Shown: one piece after another, positions 1 through 7,118 of the stretch
Layout: the number at the start of each line of letters is the position of its first letter
Position numbering within the stretch: position 1 is the first letter of the stretch
Source of the DNA: a bacterium
Lineage (GTDB): Bacteria; UBP13; UBA5359
Direction: 5' to 3'
Length of the DNA: 16,056 nt
NCBI GenBank assembly: GCA_028685295.1
Contig: JAQUEL010000032.1
Span: 1 to 16,056, forward strand
Program-made: the position numbers and the translations under genes
Notes under the pieces: generated by a model
What the model saw: only the letters and a program-made list of their open reading frames with translations
What the model was told of the DNA's origin: nothing
Database searches by the model: none

Positions 1-568
1 TTTCCTGCACCCGGACAGAAAAAGCGGCTGTCTGCCCGTCTTTTGTATCTGCAGTCCTGTGCAGAACAGTCCGGTTGTTATCTACCCGGGTAACCTTGAT
101 CCTCGGCGCATCAACCTTATCGGCGGCTATATTTTTCCGGCTGTTTTTATTCGCATCTATTTTATTTGTTTTCGGAGCGTTATGTAATACAGCCACAGGT
201 GCTTTCTGTAAGGTGTTATGTGATAAGAAATCCCGACTACCGGCTAGCCAGGCAGAAGCGGCCACCGCCGTAATGGCTGCCGCTGCCGCCAGGCGGCGCA
301 TGTATTTGCGCAAGGTAATGGCGTTTTTCCCTGAGCTGCTAGGCTCTTCGTTCAAGGAGCGCATAATCGAAGCATGCAATTCGGGGGGAGGGGATACTTT
401 ACGACAGAGTTCCTGGTACAGCAATCGATGCAGCCTTTCCATGGCAGCCATATCGGCAGCACAGGAGGGACAGATCCGCAAGTGTTCCATGAGGGCTGCC
501 CTATCATCGGAATGCAGGCGGCTTTCAAGCAATTCGTCTATCAGTATTATGGCATCAGCACATTTCAA
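1..568 (-). CDS. Zinc-finger anti-sigma factor, single-pass membrane protein (C-terminus cut by the window edge)
   Basis: Probably binds and silences the ECF sigma factor encoded just upstream, holding it at the membrane until an envelope signal frees it. The frame is open for 189 codons and runs off the left edge. It has Cys3 and the motif His29-x3-Cys33-x2-Cys36, the signature of ZAS-type (RsiW/RsrA/ChrR-like) anti-sigma domains. A linker follows, then an Ala-rich hydrophobic stretch at about residues 92-110 preceded by Arg/Lys residues, so the N-terminus should face the cytoplasm. After it lies a polar Lys/Asn-rich extracytoplasmic part. The start is TTG at 568: an in-frame TGA lies two codons upstream, so no earlier start is possible, and GGGAG sits 9 nt before it. 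The gene overlaps the sigma gene by 14 nt, which suggests translational coupling. What signal the outer domain senses cannot be read here. The role rests on the motif plus the position. Confidence 0.85.
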   Translation of the reverse strand, partial: MKCADAIILIDELLESRLHSDDRAALMEHLRICPSCAADMAAMERLHRLLYQELCRKVSPPPELHASIMRSLNEEPSSSGKNAITLRKYMRRLAAAAAITAVAASAWLAGSRDFLSHNTLQKAPVAVLHNAPKTNKIDANKNSRKNIAADKVDAPRIKVTRVDNNRTVLHRTADTKDGQTAAFSVRVQE

Positions 569-1127
569 TGCTCAACACTCCCTCCTTCGATAGGTTTAAT
601 TTGTCTTTCAACATCAGCCGGGCACGGCGCAGATGCGTCTTGACGGTACCCAGCGGCATATCCAGCGCCAGAGCTATATCTTCGTAAGTCATATCCTCGA
701 TATATCGCAGCAGGATGGCCACCCTGTATTTTTCCGGTAGAGAGGCTATGGCCTGTTGTATGATACCGGCGGTCTCGCTTTGCTCGTATTTCTCATGTGG
801 AGACGGTTCGCCTCCATCGCCTGCCAATCTTTCCAGGTCTTCAGCGGATACGGCATGTACTCTTTGGCGGCGCAAGTAATCTATACAGGCATGCGAGGCT
901 ATGCGACAGACCCAAGTAGAGAACTTGAATTCCGCCTTATATGTGTGAAGGGAGCGATAAGCACGTAGAAACGCTTCCTGTGCCATATCTGCGGCCTCCT
1001 CCCTGGATCCGACCATACGGTAAGCAAGATTGAAGACCATGGTTTCGTGTTTTATTACCAGTTGGCCAAAGGCCTCTTTGTCTCCCTGTAGAGTGCGCTC
1101 TACCAGGGAGAGGTCCTCATTTATCAA
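555..1127 (-). CDS. ECF (sigma-70 family group 4) RNA polymerase sigma factor, SigW/RpoE-like
   Basis: Directs RNA polymerase to a small regulon, normally for cell-envelope stress. The 190 residues match the family length. Region 2 lies at about 21-92, including AYRMVGSREEAADMAQEAFL and then FSTWVCRIASHACIDYLRR for -10 recognition and melting. Region 4 lies at about 125-177, with the helix-turn-helix TYEDIALALDMPLGTVKTHL reading the -35. There is no region 3, as in other ECF factors. The start is TTG at 1127, with GAGGTG 6 nt upstream. The anti-sigma gene follows with a 14-nt overlap, so the two form one operon. A SigW-type promoter lies about 40-65 nt upstream (separate entry), which points to autoregulation. 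Assignment to the ECF family is secure. The exact subgroup (SigW, SigM or another) is not decided by the sequence. Confidence 0.95.
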   Translation of the reverse strand: MINEDLSLVERTLQGDKEAFGQLVIKHETMVFNLAYRMVGSREEAADMAQEAFLRAYRSLHTYKAEFKFSTWVCRIASHACIDYLRRQRVHAVSAEDLERLAGDGGEPSPHEKYEQSETAGIIQQAIASLPEKYRVAILLRYIEDMTYEDIALALDMPLGTVKTHLRRARLMLKDKLNLSKEGVLSIEMC

Positions 1128-1164
1128 AGGTTACACCTCTATAGCCGGACACCTTCCAACAATA

Positions 1165-1192
1165 TATACGTTGAAAGCGGCAAAATGTTTCG
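1165..1192 (-). promoter_or_regulatory. Candidate ECF-type promoter of the sigma/anti-sigma operon
   Basis: Read on the minus strand, CGAAAC (1192-1187) is followed after exactly 16 nt by CGTATA (1170-1165). This fits the SigW-like ECF consensus TGAAAC-N16-CGTA in all but the first base. Transcription would begin near 1158-1160, leaving a leader of about 32 nt before the TTG start with its Shine-Dalgarno site. The -10 hexamer is mirrored by CGTATA at 1191-1196, so TATACG and CGTATA also form an inverted repeat that a dimeric regulator could bind. Use by this sigma factor is inferred, not shown. Confidence 0.6.
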
Positions 1193-1196
1193 TATA

Positions 1197-1485
1197 AAAT
1201 CATGAACATATTATATCATTTCAAGGCTTTTCAGCCATCACCAGAGGAACGCTTGTTATGTTCGGCTATAAAGGCATGAAAACACCCAGCTGGAAGCAGA
1301 TATCCAGCACCTGGTAATAAATATTAGTGTGGATATTAGGTTGATATAATGACATGTTGCCTTTAAGGCCGGCTCCAAGAGCTATAGGAAAACCAGCAGA
1401 GAACCGTGCGGGCTTGCCCCAAAGAGCATCAAGCTTGAAAATATACCGATACCATATCAGGCAAATGTGCTCTAATTTTTTAAAA
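1197..1485. other. Unassigned intergenic stretch between the divergent sigma operon and the barrel-like gene
   Basis: No gene is supported here. It holds a small stem-loop (GCTGGA 1289-1294 with TCCAGC 1303-1308, 8-nt loop), a lone TATAAT near 1344 without a good -35, and a self-complementary T6A6 tract near 1476-1487. I compared it by eye with c-di-GMP, cobalamin, ydaO, fluoride and SAM riboswitch core motifs and found no match. It may be a long leader of the downstream gene. Confidence 0.4.
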
Positions 1486-1515
1486 AAGACAGGAAATTTC
1501 AAAGTTTTATAGAAT
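1486..1515 (+). promoter_or_regulatory. Weak sigma-A type promoter candidate for the barrel-like gene
   Basis: AAGACA (1486-1491) and TAGAAT (1510-1515) are separated by 18 nt and sit in very AT-rich DNA about 35 nt before the GTG start. The -35 matches TTGACA at four of six positions and the -10 matches at five of six. AT-rich DNA gives such matches by chance, so this is only a candidate. Confidence 0.3.
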
Positions 1516-1549
1516 AATAATATTAAAGAAGAAGAGAAGGAGGGTAGCT

Positions 1550-3754
1550 GTGTCTGTGCGCCGAATGTGCAGGTTGAGTATGGCTCTATTCTGCCTATTT
1601 ATGGCAGTCTCTCCGGCTATAGCGGAAAAGGGTCTTCCCGCTGCTGCTGAAGCAGGCCGTGCTATGCCTGTACTTCCGGTAATAGAGAGAGCCTCGCTGG
1701 CTGCTATTGTTCTAGGCAACAGGGCTATTATAAAAGACAGCGACGAAGGATCTCCTTTTGTTCCGAGAAGGAATGCAGGTGCACGCTCCCGATTTGATAA
1801 CGGCAGGCAAGCCATGTCAGGCGCAAAGGAGACCGCTCTCGACAGAACGCAGCCGGTTGCTACTACCACTTCTCAGGTATCGCAGACAACGTTCCGTAAT
1901 GTACAGAATACGAACTTCTCTTTTAATAAAAGAGCAATCTCAGGCTCTCCGGTAGATTTTACTTCCGTTCTGAACACAGGCCTGAGGGTCAGGGGCAAGG
2001 CTGTAAGCCGATCCGATGCTACTGATAATTTCGGAACCACTGGAAATATAACTTTTGAAACCGTGCCCGAAGCGATATCCAGGCGTGGCGTAGGGTTTTC
2101 CGGTACTTTTGCCCGGCAGATAAACGGCGGCAGCCTGAGTGAGGCATTATCCGTAAAGCTCAATGCCTCACCGGCAGGAGCATTGAAGCTCAACAGTGAG
2201 TTCTCTTCCAAAGGCGCTAACGGATATTACGACGAATCAACCGCCAGCATAGGTTTTGAAACATCACAGGCATGGAAAAAGCGTAGTCGCTTCGGCCTGG
2301 CCGGTGGCTTCTCTCATCACGAGAAGGGTGCGTCATCGGTGAGCACCGCCAATTTGCGTTTTGATGCCAATCCCATCAAGGGTTTTATCCTGAAAGGCGA
2401 TTTTCAAAATCGGGGTGGCTCCGTAGAGGAACGCACCTCCAGAATAGGATTTGAAACGTTACCGGAGATGCGTAAGGTTGCCAACTTCTATTTATCAGGT
2501 AATTTTACTCACCAAGATAACGCTCAATTACAGAACGGAAAGATGAATCTCAAAGTGGAGTTCTCTCCTTTGAAGGCCATTTCTTTCAAAGGCGAAATTA
2601 ATGATGAACAAAGTAATGCAGGCATCAGCAAGAGGGAATCCAAACTGGCTGCTACCACTTCAATGTTAAAATATCTGAACCTTTCAGGTAATTATCGGAT
2701 GCTGGAACAGAGCAGCAATGTAGACGAACGCCTGATCAATATCGACTTTAAATCCAATAATAAGCTGATCAACTGGAAAAGCTTAGCAATATCCGGCAAG
2801 TATACGGTCAAGGAACAAGGAAGCAATGAAAATAAGATGCTCAATCTTCAAGCTTCATTGAAGCCGCTTAAGCGTATGACCCTGATCGCTGGGATAGCAT
2901 CAGGCAAGACGGCAGGAAATCCGGAGGAGACACGTACTCTGAAGCTGGGTTACAGCCTGCCTCATCTGGGGTATTTTCACGCTGATGCTGTTATGGCGGA
3001 TAGATATACAGGAGATACTGCCAACGGTTCATTGCGTTTCAATATGACCCCCTGGCAAAATACAAAGGTGAATTTACAATATACGGTCAAGCCGCATTTT
3101 TTGGGAAGTGATCCGCTGACAACCGCTGCTATGGATTTCAGCACAGGACTTTCCAAAACATTCTCCTTATATGGCGGCCTTAAGAAAGATGAAATATCTA
3201 ACGACAGCTTTATGAAGGAGACGCTTTTGGGGATCAAAGCTATTCTGAGTTCGCGATTCAATCTTGCCGGCGATTATCGTCTTCAGGATATCGACGGCGG
3301 CAATCAGACGATTATTCGAGGAATGCATATACAGGATAGTATACATAAGCGTGTGACTCTGCTCTTTGGACTGGAGCAGGCCATACGCACTGAATCCACT
3401 GCAATCGGCAGCTACGTAGGTCTTGCGTCCAATCCCTTCGGAAAAGTTAATATCAGTTATAAGCATCGTATGAATACCGGCAACGGTACTCTGGCCAACC
3501 TGCCGAAGGAGGAGTTCAAGGTAAGCGCGCCAATGGCTAAGACCACTAATAAAAACCTGGAGATAAACGGGAATATATATTATGTAGATCAGGAAATCAG
3601 TTCTAATAACAAGCTAAAAGCCGGTCTAAATCTCTCTTATCGCCCGATAGAAAAATTAAACTTGACTGCTTCCTACAAGGCCGATGTAATAGCCAAAGAG
3701 ATAAGGACGGCTCCGGAGCTGATATGGGAAGCTGTTTATGGAACAGAGTTTTAG
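1550..3754 (+). CDS. Secreted repetitive beta-strand protein, probable outer-membrane beta-barrel
   Basis: I do not recognise a named family. The 734-residue product starts at GTG 1550, with GGAGGG 5 nt upstream. Residues 1-25 form a signal peptide: basic start, hydrophobic core, and a signal peptidase I type site PAIA|EKG. Residues 26-165 are polar and low in complexity. From about 166 to the end, short amphipathic strand-turn-strand units recur about every 30-35 residues. Examples are LKVEFSPLKAISFKGEI (334-350), LNLQASLKPLKRMTLIAGIA (431-450) and LNLSYRPIEKLNLTASYK (693-710). F-E-T motifs recur at 169, 236 and 301. Long polar loops separate the units. The last residue is Phe, with Tyr, Ala and Trp at -5, -7 and -9, like the terminal strand recognised by the BAM machinery. 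Together these suggest a large outer-membrane barrel of unknown cargo. A surface protein of a monoderm is the alternative. No enzymatic motif is visible. An intrinsic terminator follows at once. Confidence 0.75.
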   Translation: MSVRRMCRLSMALFCLFMAVSPAIAEKGLPAAAEAGRAMPVLPVIERASLAAIVLGNRAIIKDSDEGSPFVPRRNAGARSRFDNGRQAMSGAKETALDRTQPVATTTSQVSQTTFRNVQNTNFSFNKRAISGSPVDFTSVLNTGLRVRGKAVSRSDATDNFGTTGNITFETVPEAISRRGVGFSGTFARQINGGSLSEALSVKLNASPAGALKLNSEFSSKGANGYYDESTASIGFETSQAWKKRSRFGLAGGFSHHEKGASSVSTANLRFDANPIKGFILKGDFQNRGGSVEERTSRIGFETLPEMRKVANFYLSGNFTHQDNAQLQNGKMNLKVEFSPLKAISFKGEINDEQSNAGISKRESKLAATTSMLKYLNLSGNYRMLEQSSNVDERLINIDFKSNNKLINWKSLAISGKYTVKEQGSNENKMLNLQASLKPLKRMTLIAGIASGKTAGNPEETRTLKLGYSLPHLGYFHADAVMADRYTGDTANGSLRFNMTPWQNTKVNLQYTVKPHFLGSDPLTTAAMDFSTGLSKTFSLYGGLKKDEISNDSFMKETLLGIKAILSSRFNLAGDYRLQDIDGGNQTIIRGMHIQDSIHKRVTLLFGLEQAIRTESTAIGSYVGLASNPFGKVNISYKHRMNTGNGTLANLPKEEFKVSAPMAKTTNKNLEINGNIYYVDQEISSNNKLKAGLNLSYRPIEKLNLTASYKADVIAKEIRTAPELIWEAVYGTEF

Positions 3755-3768
3755 GGTATCAGCAATGA

Positions 3769-3993
3769 AAGCAGCGTCAAAAAGGCAATGAAGAGATTGC
3801 CTTTTTTGATGTACATTCAGGTCGGAAAAAGGGCTTTATTCTTGCCAAAATTTCATGGCTCCAAGCTAATAAGCAATCTTTGGGCAATGTAGACCTGTAC
3901 ATCCAGGGGGCTTATCAAGATATACTCGCTGCCGGGGACACGGTAATCGAATGGTATTCGATAGATAAAGATAATCTCTTCGCCGGTAGATAG
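3769..3993 (+). pseudogene. Start-less ORF remnant of unknown origin
   Basis: The frame stays open for 74 codons from just after a TGA at 3766 to a TAG at 3991, but it has no ATG, GTG or well-placed TTG start and no Shine-Dalgarno site. The translation looks protein-like in its second half, for example VDLYIQGAYQDILAAGDTVI followed by EWYSIDKDNLFAGR at the end. Its first codons overlap the terminator hairpin. It is not in the frame of the upstream gene, so it is not a simple frameshifted tail of that gene. It could be the last piece of a decayed gene, or chance. I assign no function. Confidence 0.2.
3779..3807 (+). terminator. Intrinsic terminator after the barrel-like gene
   Basis: An 11-bp perfect stem (3779-3789 with 3796-3806, core AAAGGCAAT/ATTGCCTTT) has a 6-nt loop and ends in six T residues. 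It begins 25 nt after the stop codon. The A-rich left arm means it could also work on the minus strand. Confidence 0.9.
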
Positions 3994-4002
3994 CAATGCA
4001 AG

Positions 4003-4032
4003 TATTTTAGATAATTTCCATAATTGTATAAT
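4003..4032 (+). promoter_or_regulatory. Candidate promoter for the substrate-binding protein gene
   Basis: A perfect -10 box TATAAT lies at 4027-4032, but the -35 is poor (TATTTT at 4003-4008, 18-nt spacing). Transcription from it would leave a leader of about 95 nt that contains the direct repeat at 4080-4108. The weak -35 would suit an activator-dependent promoter. Confidence 0.35.
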
Positions 4033-4079
4033 TTAAAGAAGGATAGTGCGTCTATTATAACGAATATCCTTGCGAACGA

Positions 4080-4108
4080 AAAATGTTCAGGCAATGAGAA
4101 AATGTTCA
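4080..4108 (+). repeat. 10-bp direct repeat AAAATGTTCA, 19-bp period, upstream of the solute-binding gene
   Basis: AAAATGTTCA occurs at 4080-4089 and again at 4099-4108, so equivalent bases are 19 bp apart, close to two helical turns. The second copy ends 25 nt before the TTG start, and 10 nt before the Shine-Dalgarno site. The layout fits two operator half-sites on the same DNA face. No regulator gene is adjacent. Confidence 0.4.
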
Positions 4109-4133
4109 CAAACAGACAAGGAGAGGAAAACTT

Positions 4134-5402
4134 TTGAAGAAAAATATCGCCTTGATAGCGGTGCTATTGATAGCATCTGCAGCTTTGCTTGGCGGATGCG
4201 GTTCACAGAACAAGAACGAGATAACGGTTATGTGGTGGGGGGATGTTTACAACTACGGCTTTGCCGAGAAGCTGGTAGATGCTTACAATGCCACCAATCC
4301 GGCCAAGCCCGCTAAACTGATGGGTATCCAGGGACAGTATCAGTACAAACTGTTGGCCATGGCGGCTTCCAAAACTCTGCCGGACGTGGTTTTAGTGACG
4401 ACACCCAATGTCTACGATATGGGTTCCAGGGGAGCTCTGCTGCCGCTGAACAAGTACACCGAAACGGCGGAGTTTGAAGCCATGAAAAAGGAAATGTGGC
4501 CTAATCTCGTAGAGGCCTTTAATATAGGCGGCAAGCAGTTGGCTGTGCCTATTTGGACCTGGACTCCGGGTGTTTACTATAATAAGGATATCTTTGACAG
4601 GGCCGGGGTGCCGTATCCCTCTAAAAACTGGACCTTCAAGGAGTTTGAGGAGAAATCCAGAAAGCTGGTTAAAAAGGAGAACGGCAAGATAAGTGTCTAC
4701 GCCTATAATGCCACTTTTTCGCTGCACGATGCTCTGCTTCTATCATATTTTTACGCTCATGGCGGTGCTTTTTATACCGATGATTGCAAGAGGTGCCTGA
4801 TTAATACGCCTGCTTCGATAACGGCTCTAAAGGCTTTCTCCGATCTACGCCTAAAAGATCGTATAGCGCCAAAAGCGGCGGAAGAACAGGGGATGGGTAA
4901 TTCAGGACGTAACACCGACTTCTTTCAGGCGGAAACAGTGGCCATGCGCGTAGCCGGTAGGGATTATCTGGATGTGTTACGACAACGCGGCGGGATCAAG
5001 TTCCGCTGGGGTGCCGCTCCCATGCCTAGGGGTGATAAGCCCTGCTTCTTCCAGGTTGCCGCAGCTTTAGCCGTATCGGCCCATACCAAGAACCCGGAAG
5101 ATGCCTGGAAGTTTATCTCCTTTGTTGCCGGCAAAAAAGGACAGAAGATGATTACGACAGACAGGTCCGACGTAACTATCTATAGGGAATTGACTTACGG
5201 TCAGGACTTTCTCGGTTACCAGGATAGGCCGGATGTCAGCTCCGTCTTCAGGGATATGTTGCTTGAGGCCGTTCCCTCTCCATATCATTTAGGTGATGAT
5301 GAATGGAAGACTCGGGCGGCAAATCACCTGTCTTTGGTGGAACTCGGCCAAATCAGTATCGAGGAAGCCTGTGCCAAGATAGCCGCCGATTACAAATTCT
5401 GA
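4134..5402 (+). CDS. ABC transporter extracellular sugar-type substrate-binding lipoprotein (family 1, MalE/UgpB-like)
   Basis: A 422-residue lipoprotein that would capture a sugar or related solute outside the membrane and hand it to an ABC permease. Residues 1-21 are a signal peptide with KK then a hydrophobic core. The lipobox L19-G-G-C22 makes Cys22 the lipidated residue. The mature protein opens with ITVMWWGD, the usual first strand of family-1 binding proteins. It continues with features typical of the fold: LPDVVLV near 80-86, AVPIWTWTPGVYYNKDIF near 138-155, and FISFVAGKKGQKM near 328-340. Tryptophans in the WTWTPG segment could stack on a sugar ring. The start is TTG at 4134, with AAGGAGAGG 6 nt upstream. 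No permease or ATPase gene lies next to it: enolase follows under its own promoter. It therefore probably works with a transporter encoded elsewhere, or as a chemo- or sensor-binding protein. The ligand cannot be told from sequence. Confidence 0.9.
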   Translation: MKKNIALIAVLLIASAALLGGCGSQNKNEITVMWWGDVYNYGFAEKLVDAYNATNPAKPAKLMGIQGQYQYKLLAMAASKTLPDVVLVTTPNVYDMGSRGALLPLNKYTETAEFEAMKKEMWPNLVEAFNIGGKQLAVPIWTWTPGVYYNKDIFDRAGVPYPSKNWTFKEFEEKSRKLVKKENGKISVYAYNATFSLHDALLLSYFYAHGGAFYTDDCKRCLINTPASITALKAFSDLRLKDRIAPKAAEEQGMGNSGRNTDFFQAETVAMRVAGRDYLDVLRQRGGIKFRWGAAPMPRGDKPCFFQVAAALAVSAHTKNPEDAWKFISFVAGKKGQKMITTDRSDVTIYRELTYGQDFLGYQDRPDVSSVFRDMLLEAVPSPYHLGDDEWKTRAANHLSLVELGQISIEEACAKIAADYKF

Positions 5403-5452
5403 CCGTTTATCGATAAAGTTTGTAAAGATTATCTGAAACCAATTATTTGAAC

Positions 5453-5481
5453 TACCGGGAGGACTGATACGCCTCCCGGTA
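5453..5481 (+). terminator. Stem-loop, probable terminator after the solute-binding gene
   Basis: A perfect 10-bp GC-rich stem (TACCGGGAGG 5453-5462 with CCTCCCGGTA 5472-5481) has a 9-nt loop. The tail AATTTGTG is only weakly U-rich, so termination may be partial. It lies 51 nt after the stop codon and ahead of the enolase promoter. Confidence 0.6.
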
Positions 5482-5519
5482 ATTTGTGAGGGGCGTTAGG
5501 GGACGTACCTTAAATATAA

Positions 5520-6917
<1,398 letters not shown>

Positions 6918-6983
6918 ATCATCCGAAGCGTAATCCAAAGATATATTTGGTATGTTACGAAAGTATCGAATAAAGATTACGTA

Positions 6984-7031
6984 GGTGCAGAAATGGTGGA
7001 ATAAGTGTTCCACTGCTTCTGCACCTTTTTT
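6984..7031 (+). terminator. Intrinsic terminator of eno
   Basis: A long hairpin: outer stem GGTGCAGAA (6984-6992) with TTCTGCACC (7017-7025), inner stem GTGGAA with TTCCAC, then T6 at 7026-7031. It lies about 65 nt after the stop codon. Confidence 0.92.
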
Positions 7032-7118
7032 ACGGATTGAAAATTGCTCTATAAGCAACAGATGCAGGATTTCGGCAGGCTCTTGCAGAAGTAACTAGAA
7101 TATCGAGGAATAGTGCTT

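Noticed and set aside
75-593. Plus-strand open frame of 172 codons at the left end
   Set aside because: It lies opposite the anti-sigma gene, whose minus-strand frame carries the zinc motif and a membrane segment. The plus-strand product has no recognisable features and no ribosome site.
1350-1450. Riboswitch in the barrel gene leader
   Set aside because: I could not match the conserved cores of c-di-GMP, cobalamin, ydaO, SAM or fluoride classes, and no paired stem scaffold was convincing.
1266-1502. Minus-strand open frame of 78 codons in the sigma/barrel gap
   Set aside because: TTG start with no Shine-Dalgarno site and no recognisable domain. AT-rich DNA explains it.
3915-4109. Minus-strand open frame of 64 codons before the solute-binding gene
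   Set aside because: No ribosome site; covers promoter-like DNA and the direct repeat, and the product shows no family features.
5434-5459. TGAAAC-N16-CGGG, ECF-like motif before eno
   Set aside because: The -10 lacks CGT and sits inside the stem of the upstream terminator hairpin. eno has a clear sigma-A promoter instead.
7037-7055. TTGAAA and TATAAG as a pyk promoter
   Set aside because: The two boxes are only 7 nt apart, and neither has a partner at proper spacing.
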